Of a stretch of 15,272 nt of DNA, positions 7,722 through 15,272 are shown piece by piece (position 1 is the stretch's first letter; each line of letters opens with the position of its first letter). Both the position numbers and the translations under genes were made by a program. Source of the DNA: Pseudonocardia sp. (GTDB lineage Bacteria > Actinomycetota > Actinomycetes > Mycobacteriales > Pseudonocardiaceae); assembly GCA_030147065.1 (NCBI GenBank), contig JASLAP010000370.1, positions 1-15,272 of the forward strand, read 5' to 3'. The notes under the pieces are model-generated. The model did no database searches and had not been told where the DNA came from. It saw nothing but the letters and a program-made list of their open reading frames with translations.

Positions 7722-8338
7722 CGCGCCAGCTCCGTCCGGACCGCGGCGGTCAGCTTCTCGGCGCGCTCCGCGAGACCGTCCACCGCCCGGGCGGCGTCGC
7801 CCAGCTCCTCGCGAGCGTCCGCGTCGGTGATCCCGCCGAGGTTGATCTCGATGTTGACCCGGGCGGTCGTCGCGGCCGCGCGCGCCGCCTCCGCTGCGGC
7901 GGCGACGTCGCTCACCACGTTGCGGTTGCCGACGGGCAGCAGGACCTCGGCGAGGTCGAGGACCGACGCGGCGACCGCGACGACGGCGGCGGGCGGGCGG
8001 GCCGCACCGAGCACGGCGTCCGCGATCGCGGCCGACCGCTGCGCGGCCTCGCCCGCCGAGCCCTTCGGCAGCCGGTAGGCGTCGGTCACGGCGGTGAACG
8101 CCGCGGCGTCCCGCTCGACGAGGGTGAGCGCCTCCTCGCGCAGCTCGTCGGCGGTGTCGCACACCCGCTGGATCTCCTCGGCGTGCTCGGCGTAGCGGGG
8201 GCCGTTGCTGTAGCGGGCGACCATGGCCACCAGCGCGGCCGCCTGGGCGGCGTGCAGCGCGGCGCTGGCGCCACCCCCCGGTGCGGGGACCCTGCCGGCG
8301 AGCGCCTGCAGGAAGCTGTCGACGGTCTCGTTGCGCAC
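7718..8338 (-). CDS. fchA: Methenyl-THF cyclohydrolase / cyclodeaminase family protein (FchA-like)
   Basis: This 206-residue, mostly helical protein belongs to the formiminotransferase-cyclodeaminase (FTCD_C) family. Recognisable segments are the N-terminal FLQALAGRVPAPGGGASAA (about 9-27), VERDAAAF at 74-81, and LLPVGNRNVVSDVAAAA at 133-149, followed by VNIEINL at 161-167. Length matches Fch of methylotrophs (about 208). Stand-alone members act either as methenyl-THF cyclohydrolase or as formimino-THF cyclodeaminase. No histidine or purine degradation genes are nearby, while folD overlaps its stop by ATGA, so hydrolysis of methenyl-THF to 10-formyl-THF is the better call. I start it at GTG 8338, five bases after GGGAGGAGG; an in-frame ATG at 8410 adds 24 residues of non-conserved sequence and has no ribosome site. 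It lies 74 bases after the dimethylglycine oxidase stop. Confidence 0.9.
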   Translation of the reverse strand: MRNETVDSFLQALAGRVPAPGGGASAALHAAQAAALVAMVARYSNGPRYAEHAEEIQRVCDTADELREEALTLVERDAAAFTAVTDAYRLPKGSAGEAAQRSAAIADAVLGAARPPAAVVAVAASVLDLAEVLLPVGNRNVVSDVAAAAEAARAAATTARVNIEINLGGITDADAREELGDAARAVDGLAERAEKLTAAVRTELAR

Positions 8339-8343
8339 GGCCG

Positions 8344-8352
8344 CCTCCTCCC
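8344..8352 (-). promoter_or_regulatory. Strong ribosome binding site for fchA
   Basis: The minus strand reads GGGAGGAGG, five bases before the GTG at 8338. It is the strongest Shine-Dalgarno match I found and decides the GTG start over the upstream in-frame ATG at 8410, which has none. Confidence 0.8.
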
Positions 8353-8412
8353 GGTCGGCCGCGGGCGACGCGGCGGTGTTCCTGGCGGCGGGTCGGATCC
8401 TGATCAGCATGG

Positions 8413-10878
8413 TCAACGACGGATCCGGGTCATGGCGGGGTCGACGACCGGCTCGGTCACCACGGTGGCCGGGATGCGGCGCCCGAAGTACTCGATCTCC
8501 ACACCGGTGCCGGGCCCGGCACTCGCCGGCAGCCACGCGTAGGCGATGGGCCGGCCGATGGTGTGACCGAAGGCGGCGCTGGTGACGTACCCCGCGGGCC
8601 GGCCGTCGAGGAACACCGGCTCGTGCCCGAGGACGACGCTGCGTCCGTCGTCGACCGTGAGGCAGGCGAGCCGGCGGGAGACGGTGTCGGCGCCGAGACC
8701 GGCGATCGCCGAGCGACCGACGAAGTCGCCCTTGTCCGGGCGGACGGCGAAGCCGAGCCCGGCTTCGTACGGGTTGTGCTCGGTCGTCATGTCGTGGCCC
8801 CAGGCGCGGTAGCCCTTCTCCAGGCGCAGGCTGTTGAACGCCGCCCGTCCGGCCGCGATCACGCCGAGGTCCTGACCCGCGGCCCACAGCACGTCCCACA
8901 GCCGCAGGCCGAGGTCGGCGCTGGTGTAGATCTCCCAGCCGAGCTCGCCGACGTAGGACAGCCGCATGGCCACGACCGGCACACCGCCGATGCGCGCCCG
9001 CTGCGCCCGGAAGTACTTCAGCCCGGCGTGGGAGAAGTCCTCGTGGCTCAGGGGTTGCACGAGTTCGCGGGCCAGCGGACCCCACACCCCGATGCAGCAG
9101 GTGCCGCCGGTGATGTCGCGGACCTGCACGCTGCCGTCACCCGGCAGCTGCCGGGTGATGTGGTCGAGGTCGAGCGGCCCGTTCGCGCCGACCTGGAACC
9201 GGTCGCGGCCCAGCCGGGCGACCGTCCAGTCGCTGCGGATGCCGCCGGCCTCGTCGAGCACCAGGGTGTAGGTGACGGCGCCGACGCTCTTGTCCATCTT
9301 CCCGGTGGTCAGGCGCTCGAGCAGGGCGAGGGCGCCGGGACCGGTCACCTCGAAGCGCTTGAGCGGGGTCATGTCGTACAGCGCGACCGCCTCGCGGGTG
9401 CGCCACGCCTCCGCCGCCGCTACCGGTGAGTGGAACTGCGCGGACCAGGCGTCCCGCTCCGGAGGCGTCCACGCGACGGGCAGGTCGGCCAGCAGCGCGG
9501 CGTTCGCCTCGTACCACTGCGGGCGCTCCCAGCCGGCGCCCTCGCCGAACACCGCACCGAGCTCCTCCTGGCGGCGGTGGAACGGGCTGACCCGCAGGTT
9601 CCGCGGCGACTCCTTCGGCTGCAGCGGGTGCAGCACGTCGTAGATCTCCACGAAGTTCTGCGCCGACGTCTCCTCGACGTACTCCGTCGAGCGCTGGAAC
9701 TCCTCGAAGCGGTGCACGTCGCAGCCGTGCAGGTCGTACTCGCTGCGGCCCTCCACCAGGAGCTGCGCGACGGCCTTGGCGACGCCGGCCGAGTGCGTCA
9801 CCCACACGGCCTCGGCGATCCAGAAGCCGGCGACCTCCGGGGACTCCCCGATCAGCGGCCCGCCGTCGGGGGTGAAGGAGAAGACGCCGTTGAAGCCCTC
9901 CTCGACCTTCGTCCCGTGCAGCGCCGGGAGCAGCTGGCGGCACTGTTCCCAGGGGCCGGCGAAGTCCTCCTCGGTGAAGGGCAGCATGGACGGCATCGAG
10001 GACGCGGTGACGTCGCCGCCGTCGTCGAGCTCGTCCAGCCTGACGGGCATCGGCCGGTGGGCGTAGCTGCCGATCCCGATGCGGTCCACGTGCTCGCGGA
10101 AGTACAGGTCGGCGTCCTGGTGGCGCAGGATCGGCAGCCCGATCTCGCTCGCCTCGTCGTTGCGCCCGACCAGGTCGGCGACCTGCCCCGTCGTGACGTA
10201 CTGGTGCGCCAGCGGCAGCAGCGGCACGTCCATGCCGACCATCGCGCCGACCGCCGGGCCCCAGAAGCCGGCGCACGACACGACGATGTCGGCCGGGATC
10301 ACCCCGTCGGACGTGCGCACGCCGGTCACCCGGCCGCCCGCCTGCTCGATGCCCACCACCCGGGTCGAACCCTGGAAGCGCGCCCCGCGCGCCTCGGCGC
10401 GCCGCGCGAGGGCGACCACCGCGCGCGCGGCCTTGGCCAGGCCGTCGGTCGGCGTGTGCAGGCCGCCGACGACGCGGTCGCGGTCCAGGAGGGCGTGCAG
10501 GCGCCGGCACTCGTCGGGGTCCACGATCCGGCTCTCGACGCCCCACGACGTCAGCCACCCGTGCCGGCGGTGCAGGTCGGCCAGCCGCTCCGGGGTCGTG
10601 GCGACCTCCAGTCCCCCGACCTCCTTGAAGCACCACGCGCCGTCGAGGTCGAGCCCGGAGAACTTGTCGACGGTGTAGGTCGCGAACTGCGTCATCGTCT
10701 TCGACGGGCTCACCTGGAACACCAGTCCGGGTGCGTGGGAGGTGGAGCCGCCGGTGAGCGGGAGCGGACCCTGGTCGACGACCGTCACCCGGTCGACGCC
10801 ACGCGCGGTCAGCTCGTCGGCGAGGTTGGTCCCGACGACGCCGGCGCCGATGATCACGACGCGGGGTGTGGTGGGCAT
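8413..10878 (-). CDS. dmg: Dimethylglycine oxidase (FAD domain plus folate-binding GcvT domain)
   Basis: The enzyme oxidises N,N-dimethylglycine to sarcosine with O2, making H2O2, and channels the resulting imine or formaldehyde to THF to form 5,10-methylene-THF. The 821-residue protein has an N-terminal DAO-type FAD domain (about 5-400) with GAGVVGTNLADEL, an FAO_M-type middle region, and a C-terminal GcvT aminomethyltransferase domain (about 430-821). It matches Arthrobacter globiformis DMGO over its whole length, with identical numbering for His48 (covalent flavin, GGSTSHAPG) and the active-site His225 (LAHQYV) and Tyr259 (DLYFREH). Asp550 in GGIRSD is the probable counterpart of the folate-site aspartate. 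An AGGAG site precedes the ATG. It follows soxG by 68 bases, so successive demethylations are encoded together. A sarcosine oxidase/dehydrogenase paralogue is the main alternative, but the residue match favours DMGO. Confidence 0.94.
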   Translation of the reverse strand: MPTTPRVVIIGAGVVGTNLADELTARGVDRVTVVDQGPLPLTGGSTSHAPGLVFQVSPSKTMTQFATYTVDKFSGLDLDGAWCFKEVGGLEVATTPERLADLHRRHGWLTSWGVESRIVDPDECRRLHALLDRDRVVGGLHTPTDGLAKAARAVVALARRAEARGARFQGSTRVVGIEQAGGRVTGVRTSDGVIPADIVVSCAGFWGPAVGAMVGMDVPLLPLAHQYVTTGQVADLVGRNDEASEIGLPILRHQDADLYFREHVDRIGIGSYAHRPMPVRLDELDDGGDVTASSMPSMLPFTEEDFAGPWEQCRQLLPALHGTKVEEGFNGVFSFTPDGGPLIGESPEVAGFWIAEAVWVTHSAGVAKAVAQLLVEGRSEYDLHGCDVHRFEEFQRSTEYVEETSAQNFVEIYDVLHPLQPKESPRNLRVSPFHRRQEELGAVFGEGAGWERPQWYEANAALLADLPVAWTPPERDAWSAQFHSPVAAAEAWRTREAVALYDMTPLKRFEVTGPGALALLERLTTGKMDKSVGAVTYTLVLDEAGGIRSDWTVARLGRDRFQVGANGPLDLDHITRQLPGDGSVQVRDITGGTCCIGVWGPLARELVQPLSHEDFSHAGLKYFRAQRARIGGVPVVAMRLSYVGELGWEIYTSADLGLRLWDVLWAAGQDLGVIAAGRAAFNSLRLEKGYRAWGHDMTTEHNPYEAGLGFAVRPDKGDFVGRSAIAGLGADTVSRRLACLTVDDGRSVVLGHEPVFLDGRPAGYVTSAAFGHTIGRPIAYAWLPASAGPGTGVEIEYFGRRIPATVVTEPVVDPAMTRIRR

Positions 10879-10897
10879 GCGTGCTCCTGGTCGTTCT

Positions 10898-10918
10898 GCG
10901 GTGGTGGGGCGGTGGTGG
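10898..10918. repeat. Two-copy short direct repeat in the soxG-dmg gap
   Basis: GCGGTGGTGG occurs at 10898-10907 and again at 10909-10918, an 11-base period inside the 68-base gap upstream of the dimethylglycine oxidase. It may be simple slippage sequence, or a helical-repeat binding site. The gap also holds the ribosome site of the oxidase and no other gene. Confidence 0.45.
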
Positions 10919-10946
10919 TGGGCCGGGCGGGTGGTGTCGCGTCGGA

Positions 10947-11537
10947 TCAGGACGCGGTGCGGTACTCGGTCGCGGCGTCGAGCAGCCAGCTCGTCACGTA
11001 TCCGGCGAACGACGAGCGGACCACGATCTGGTAGTGGGTGCCGGTGTCGTCGAGAGCCATCAGCAGCACGCCGGCGACGCCGAGCAGGGTCTGCGCGGCG
11101 GCGCCGCGACCGAACACCGCGGGGTGCAGGTCGATCGAGCACCCCCCGGCGAGCAGGTCGCGGACGTGCTCGCCGCGCAGCCGGAGGGTCGTGCGCTGCG
11201 CGGAGACGTCGACGACGCTGCCGCCGTCCCCGACCACCTCGCGCAAGCCGGTCTCCAACTCCTCCGGCGTCCGGAACGGGCTGGTGATCAGCCACTCGTC
11301 CGGACCGAGCCAGACGGCGGTGATGGTCTCGCCCTCCGCGTAGGTCGACGGCCGGGTGGGCAGGGCGACGCCGAGGTGCGCGGCGACGGCGCCGGCGCCG
11401 GGTCCCGCCGGATCGACCCGGAGGTCGGCCATGGCGACGAACGGTCGCGGGGTGATCTGCACCCCGTCGGGCAGGGCGGCGAGGGCGTCCCCCCACGCCG
11501 CGAGGGGCGCGGTCCGCGCCAGCGGTTCAGCCGTCAC
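10947..11537 (-). CDS. soxG: Sarcosine oxidase gamma subunit
   Basis: SoxG is the third-largest subunit of heterotetrameric sarcosine oxidase and has a GcvT-related fold. The 196-residue product has the family length. Typical segments include VWLGPDEWLI at about 75-84, VVDVSAQRTTLRLRG at about 108-122, and the conserved ending region YQIVVRSSFAGYVTSWL at about 168-184. It starts at GTG 11537 with GGAGGAG six bases upstream and overlaps the end of soxA by 11 bases, so coupled translation is likely. This is the weakest conserved of the four subunits, but its position directly after soxA makes the assignment secure. Confidence 0.92.
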   Translation of the reverse strand: MTAEPLARTAPLAAWGDALAALPDGVQITPRPFVAMADLRVDPAGPGAGAVAAHLGVALPTRPSTYAEGETITAVWLGPDEWLITSPFRTPEELETGLREVVGDGGSVVDVSAQRTTLRLRGEHVRDLLAGGCSIDLHPAVFGRGAAAQTLLGVAGVLLMALDDTGTHYQIVVRSSFAGYVTSWLLDAATEYRTAS

Positions 11538-14442
11538 GACGGGCTCCTCCGGGGTCGACGAGAACGGGCTCGGTGATCTGCACGGGGACGAGCTCCCCCG
11601 CGACCGGCACGTGCACCGTCTGGCCGATGCGGTCGCGGCCGGCCTTCACCAGGGCCAGCGCGAAGCTCCGGTCCAGCTCGGCGCTGCGGTAGCTGGAGGT
11701 GACGTGCCCGAGCATCGGCACCGGCGGCTCGGGGACGGGCGAGCTCTCGACGATCTGCGAGCCCTCCGGCAGCACGACGGTGGGATCGACCGGCAGCAGG
11801 CCGACCAGGTGCTTGCGGTCGGGCCGGTTGTTGTCGGCCCGCGCGAACGACCGCTTGCCGAGGAAGTCCGGCTTCTTCTTCGACACCGCCCAGGCCAGCC
11901 CCAGGTCCTGCGGGGTGACGGTGCCGTCGGTGTCCTGGCCGATGATCGGGTAGGCCTTCTCGGCGCGCAGCACGTGCATCGTCTCGGTGCCGTAGGGGGT
12001 GATGCCGTGGGGCTCCCCCGCGGCGACCAGCCGTTCCCAGAGGGCGAGGGCGTGCCAGGCGTCGACGTTGACCTCGAAGGCGAGCTCGCCGGAGAAGCTG
12101 ACCCGGGCCACCCGCACCCGCGCGTCGCCGATCCGGGTGTCCTGCCAGGTCATGAACGGGAACGCCGCCTTGGAGGTGTCCAGACCGGTCACCGCGGCCA
12201 CCACGTCCCGGGAGCGCGGGCCGACCACCGGGAAGGTCGCCCACTGCTCGGTCACCGAGGTGACGTGCACCCGCAGGTGCGGCCACTCGGTCTGCAGCCA
12301 GTCCTCCATCCACTCGAGGACCCCGGCCGCGCCACCGGTGGTGGTGTAGACGAGGAACCGGTCCCGGTCGAGCCGCAGCACGGTCCCGTCGTCGAGGACC
12401 ATGCCGTCGGTCCTGCACATCACGCCGTAGCGGACGGAGCCGACCTTGAGGCTGCTCATCATGTTCGTGTAGAGCAGGTCCAGGAACGCCGCGGCGTCGG
12501 GGCCCTGCACGTCGATCTTGCCGAGGGTCGAGCCGTCGAGGATGCCGACGCCACCGCGGACCGCCGCGCACTCCCGCAGGACCGCGGTCTCCATGTCCTC
12601 ACCCGGCAGCGGGTAGTACCGCGGGCGCTTCCACTGCCCGACGTCCTCCCAGACCGCCCCCCGCGCCACGTGCCAGGCGTGGACAGCGGTGCTGCGCTCG
12701 GGGTCGAACAGCGACCCGCGGTTGCGTCCGGCGAGCGCCACGAACGCAACGGGGGTGTAGGGCGGCCGGAAGGTGGTGGTGCCCAGCTCCTCGATCGGCC
12801 GGCCCAGGAGCTCCGCGGTGATGCCGGAGGCGATCACACCGGAGGTCTTGCCCTGGTCGTGCGCGGTCCCGATCGTCGTGTAGCGCTTGATGTGCTCGAC
12901 CGTGCGCATGCCCGCGCCGACCGCGCGGGCGATGTCGGCGACCGTCGCGTCGCGCTGCAGGTCGACGAACTGCCTGCTGCGGGTGTCACGTCCGGGGGTG
13001 TCGCTGTCGGGACTGTCGCCGGCGGCGTCCGGCACCCGCCACATGACCAGGCCGGGGGTGCGTGGGGGCCCGTCCTCGGCGGTCACCGGGTCGTCCCCGT
13101 CGTGGACCGCGAGGCCGAGGGCGTCCAGCGCCGCCGCGGCCGTCCGCCGGCCCTCGTCGAGGCAGCCTGCGAGGTCGAACACCCCGCTCGCAGCCCCGGC
13201 GACGGTCGTGCGGGCCAGCACCTCGCCCGGGACGAAGGCGCCGAGCGCGGCGTCGTAGCGGAGCCTGCCGCCTGCCTGGCTGAACAGGTGCACCGCGGGG
13301 CTCCAGCCACCGCTGACGAGCAGCACGTCGCAGTCGATGCGCTCGGGTCCGCCGGGCACGCCGTTGCGCAGCGGCGCCACCAGGGCGGCGTTCACCCGCT
13401 CGACGCCGTCGGTGCCGGTCACGACACTGCCGGCGCGGACCGGGATGCCGCGGTCCGCGCAGGCAGCGCGCCACTGCGCGGGTGGCTCCGGCCGCGCGTC
13501 GACGACGGCGCGCACCGCGACGCCCGCGTCGGCGAGGTCGACCGCCGCGGCGTAGGCCCTGTCGTCGGTGGTGAACACGACGGCCGCACGGCCGGCCAGC
13601 ACGCCGTAGCGGTGCAGGAAGGTGCGGGCGCCGCCGGCGAGCATGATGCCCGGACGGTCGTTGTCCGCGAACACGATCGGGCGCTCGTGGGCGCCTGCCG
13701 CGACGAGCACGTGCCGAGCCCGGACGCGCCAGACCCGCTGCCGCGACAGCTGGCGCGGCGCGGCGGCGCCGAGGTGGTCGGTGCGTCGCTCCAGCGCGAG
13801 GACGAAGCCGTCGTCGAAGTGCCCGAACGCCGTGGTGCGCTGCAGGTGCAGCACGTCGGGGTAGCCCCCCAGTTCAGCGGTGGCCCGGGAGACCCAGTCC
13901 AGCGCGGGGGCGCCGTCGATGCGGTCGTCCGTGCCGAGGAGCGAGCCGCCCGCTTCGGACTGCTCGTCGACGACCACGACGCGCGCCCCGGCTCGCGCCG
14001 CCGTCAGGGCGGCGGTGAGGCCGGTCGGTCCCGCGCCGACCACGAGCAGGTCCGTGTGGACGTGGCGGCTGTCGTACCGGGCCGAGTCCGCCACGTCGGC
14101 GAGCCGGCCCCGGCCGGGGATGCCCAGGGCCGCGAGCCCGTCGGTCAGCTCGATGGTGGTGGCCAGCAGCATCGGCTCGGGGAACGGCTCCTCGACCTGG
14201 ACCAGGCTGTTCGGGTCCTCCGCCCAGGCCGCCGCGATCCCGCGGGGCCGGCCCAGCTTGATGCTGGTGCTCGTCCGGTGCACACCGTGGGCGAGGAGCG
14301 CCGAGGCCAGCGTGTCGCCGGCGTGGCCGGTCAGCGTCCGACCGGCGAAGGTGAACCGGTGGGTGGTGCCGCGGTCGATCCGCCCGCCGGTGGGCAACCG
14401 GAACGCGGCCGGGGCCGGCAGGTCCTTCTCGATCTCGCTCAT
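11527..14442 (-). CDS. soxA: Sarcosine oxidase alpha subunit
   Basis: SoxA is the large subunit of the heterotetrameric enzyme that oxidises sarcosine to glycine, H2O2 and 5,10-methylene-THF. It binds NAD and, in its C-terminal part, folate. The 971-residue product has the expected order: an N-terminal ferredoxin-like fold without cluster cysteines (about 20-105), a dinucleotide-binding domain with VVGAGPTGLTAALTAARAG at 134-152 and AGAHERPIVF at 249-258, a second Rossmann part near 285-380, the SoxA_A3 region (about 500-585, with VEHIKRYTTIGT), and GcvT plus GcvT C-terminal domains (about 600-970) with the folate-site motif DGMVLDDG at 679-686. The start ATG overlaps the soxD stop as ATGA. 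A proline- and aspartate-rich linker lies at about 470-490. All key blocks are intact. Confidence 0.96.
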   Translation of the reverse strand: MSEIEKDLPAPAAFRLPTGGRIDRGTTHRFTFAGRTLTGHAGDTLASALLAHGVHRTSTSIKLGRPRGIAAAWAEDPNSLVQVEEPFPEPMLLATTIELTDGLAALGIPGRGRLADVADSARYDSRHVHTDLLVVGAGPTGLTAALTAARAGARVVVVDEQSEAGGSLLGTDDRIDGAPALDWVSRATAELGGYPDVLHLQRTTAFGHFDDGFVLALERRTDHLGAAAPRQLSRQRVWRVRARHVLVAAGAHERPIVFADNDRPGIMLAGGARTFLHRYGVLAGRAAVVFTTDDRAYAAAVDLADAGVAVRAVVDARPEPPAQWRAACADRGIPVRAGSVVTGTDGVERVNAALVAPLRNGVPGGPERIDCDVLLVSGGWSPAVHLFSQAGGRLRYDAALGAFVPGEVLARTTVAGAASGVFDLAGCLDEGRRTAAAALDALGLAVHDGDDPVTAEDGPPRTPGLVMWRVPDAAGDSPDSDTPGRDTRSRQFVDLQRDATVADIARAVGAGMRTVEHIKRYTTIGTAHDQGKTSGVIASGITAELLGRPIEELGTTTFRPPYTPVAFVALAGRNRGSLFDPERSTAVHAWHVARGAVWEDVGQWKRPRYYPLPGEDMETAVLRECAAVRGGVGILDGSTLGKIDVQGPDAAAFLDLLYTNMMSSLKVGSVRYGVMCRTDGMVLDDGTVLRLDRDRFLVYTTTGGAAGVLEWMEDWLQTEWPHLRVHVTSVTEQWATFPVVGPRSRDVVAAVTGLDTSKAAFPFMTWQDTRIGDARVRVARVSFSGELAFEVNVDAWHALALWERLVAAGEPHGITPYGTETMHVLRAEKAYPIIGQDTDGTVTPQDLGLAWAVSKKKPDFLGKRSFARADNNRPDRKHLVGLLPVDPTVVLPEGSQIVESSPVPEPPVPMLGHVTSSYRSAELDRSFALALVKAGRDRIGQTVHVPVAGELVPVQITEPVLVDPGGARRDG
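11544..11550 (-). promoter_or_regulatory. Ribosome binding site inside soxA for soxG
   Basis: The minus strand reads GGAGGAG six bases before the GTG at 11537. It lies within the last codons of soxA and supports the GTG start of soxG. Confidence 0.7.
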
Positions 14443-14717
14443 GGCATGGCCGGCTTCTGCTCGTCGGGGCGGTAGACACGGTGGAAGCGGTACGTGACGG
14501 TGTCGCGGATCGCGTTGAACCACCGGCGGCAGCCGAGGGCGTGCACCCACCGCTCCGCGAACGGACCGCGGGTGTTGTCCCGGACGAACAGGTACCGGGA
14601 CCACTCCTCGTCCGACAGCGCGGCCGGGTCCTCCGGGTAGGACACGTGCGCTTGGCCGCCGTAGTGGAACTCGACCTCCTCGCGCGGCCCGCACCACGGG
14701 CACTCGATCAGTTGCAC
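14439..14717 (-). CDS. soxD: Sarcosine oxidase delta subunit, zinc-binding
   Basis: SoxD is the smallest subunit of sarcosine oxidase and carries a structural zinc. The 92-residue product is complete. The four zinc ligands known from the crystal structure are in place: Cys6 and Cys9 in IECPWCG, His59 and Cys63 in RWVHALGCRRWF. The middle segments YGGQAHVSYPEDP and LSDEEWSRYLF are highly characteristic. Translation starts at GTG 14717, with GAGGAA six bases upstream, 56 bases after the soxB stop. It overlaps soxA by four bases. Confidence 0.96.
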   Translation of the reverse strand: MQLIECPWCGPREEVEFHYGGQAHVSYPEDPAALSDEEWSRYLFVRDNTRGPFAERWVHALGCRRWFNAIRDTVTYRFHRVYRPDEQKPAMP

Positions 14718-14723
14718 GGTTGG

Positions 14724-14729
14724 TTCCTC
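14724..14729 (-). promoter_or_regulatory. Ribosome binding site for soxD
   Basis: The minus strand reads GAGGAA six bases before the GTG at 14717. It supports use of GTG, which places the zinc cysteines at the standard positions 6 and 9. Confidence 0.6.
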
Positions 14730-14773
14730 GGTGTCCCTCGTGGTGGTGGATGGTCGTCAGCGGGCACGACGGG

Positions 14774-15272
14774 TCAGTGGGCGACGCCGGCGGCGCCGTG
14801 CTCGTCGATGAGGGCGCCGGTCACGAACCGCTCCAGGCCGAACGGCGCGACGTCGGGGTGCGGCTCGTCGTGGGCGATCGTGTAGGCCAGGCAGGCCCCG
14901 ATGCCCGGGGTGGCTTTGAACCCCCCGGTCCCCCACCCGCAGTTCAGGTACAGCCCCTCGTAGGGCGTCCGCCCGACGATCGGCGACGCGTCGGGACAGA
15001 CGTCGACGACGCCGGCCCAGCTGCGCAGCAGGTGCGCCCGGGCGAACACCGGGAACAGCTCCACCGCGGCGGCCATCTGGCGTTCGATGACGTGGAAGGC
15101 GCCACGCTGGCCGTAGCCGTTGTAGGAGTCGACACCCGCGCCCATCACCAACTCGCCCTTGTGCGCCTGGGACACGTACACGTGGACGTGGTTCGACATG
15201 ACGACGGTCGGGTGCACCGGCTCGAGCAGCTCGGACACCAGCGCCTGGAGCGGGTGGCTCTGCAGGGGCAGC
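14774..15272 (-). CDS. soxB: Sarcosine oxidase beta subunit, C-terminal part
   Basis: SoxB is the catalytic subunit that binds FAD and the covalent FMN of heterotetrameric sarcosine oxidase. The window holds the last 165 residues, beginning in frame with LPLQSHPLQALVSELL; about 240 N-terminal residues lie beyond the right edge, including the flavinylated histidine (His173 in studied enzymes). Family blocks seen are the HVYVSQAHKGELVMG segment, GAGVDSYNGYGQRG, DASPIVGRTP and the near-invariant GWGTGGFKATPG flavin-binding ending. The frame is open through the edge, so the GTG at 15238 is an internal valine, not the start. It is the first gene of the visible operon, 56 bases ahead of soxD. Confidence 0.96.
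   Translation of the reverse strand, partial: LPLQSHPLQALVSELLEPVHPTVVMSNHVHVYVSQAHKGELVMGAGVDSYNGYGQRGAFHVIERQMAAAVELFPVFARAHLLRSWAGVVDVCPDASPIVGRTPYEGLYLNCGWGTGGFKATPGIGACLAYTIAHDEPHPDVAPFGLERFVTGALIDEHGAAGVAH

Noticed and set aside
4246..7830. Very long open frame on the plus strand (over 1100 codons)
   Set aside because: It is antisense to ppdK, folD and fchA, and its composition (runs of His, Arg, Val, Gln) is what third-position GC bias produces opposite real genes.
11356..14475. Long open frame on the plus strand opposite soxA
   Set aside because: Same antisense artefact; no recognisable domain, while the minus-strand frame is an intact SoxA.
14753..14770. GTCGT/ACGAC stem in the soxB-soxD gap as a processing or attenuator site
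   Set aside because: Only five base pairs with an eight-base loop; expected by chance in such GC-rich sequence.
1..15272. Search for CRISPR arrays, tRNA or rRNA genes, insertion sequences and att sites
   Set aside because: No repeat-spacer pattern, transposase frame, long terminal inverted repeat or tRNA-like fold was noticed; the region is dense metabolic coding sequence.

Overview
The window is very GC-rich, and every gene I can support lies on the minus strand. The genes resemble those of high-GC Actinomycetota. The dimethylglycine oxidase is very close, as I recall the sequence, to the characterised Arthrobacter globiformis enzyme, with key residues at the same numbers. A Pseudonocardia-like or related actinomycete is a reasonable guess, but the sequence does not settle the genus.

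Read in the direction of transcription (right to left), the window opens inside soxB and continues soxD, soxA, soxG (heterotetrameric sarcosine oxidase), dimethylglycine oxidase, fchA (methenyl-THF cyclohydrolase type), folD, ppdK (pyruvate phosphate dikinase), folP (dihydropteroate synthase), sdaA (L-serine dehydratase) and purU (formyl-THF deformylase). The gaps are 26 to 74 bases, or the genes overlap by 1 to 11 bases with several ATGA junctions. This looks like one long operon whose promoter lies beyond the right edge. A 245-base gap follows, then a LivG-type ABC ATPase and the first eight codons of a probable LivF at the left edge.

The genes form a coherent catabolic module. Dimethylglycine (from glycine betaine) is demethylated to sarcosine and then to glycine. 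Each methyl group is passed to tetrahydrofolate as 5,10-methylene-THF, and each oxidation releases H2O2. Methylene-THF can leave by two routes. In one, condensation with glycine gives serine (glyA is not in the window), SdaA makes pyruvate and PPDK makes PEP for gluconeogenesis. In the other, FolD and FchA oxidise it to 10-formyl-THF, and PurU releases formate and regenerates THF. FolP would supply the folate carrier itself.

The most notable observation is in FolD. The lysine needed for cyclohydrolase activity (E. coli Lys56) is isoleucine here (Ile62), and the normally conserved PCTP segment is also altered. The gene immediately upstream, overlapping by 4 bases, encodes a separate FchA cyclohydrolase. 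This suggests the usual bifunctional FolD has become a dehydrogenase that hands its product to a dedicated partner. The presence of ppdK and folP inside a sarcosine operon is a second point of interest.
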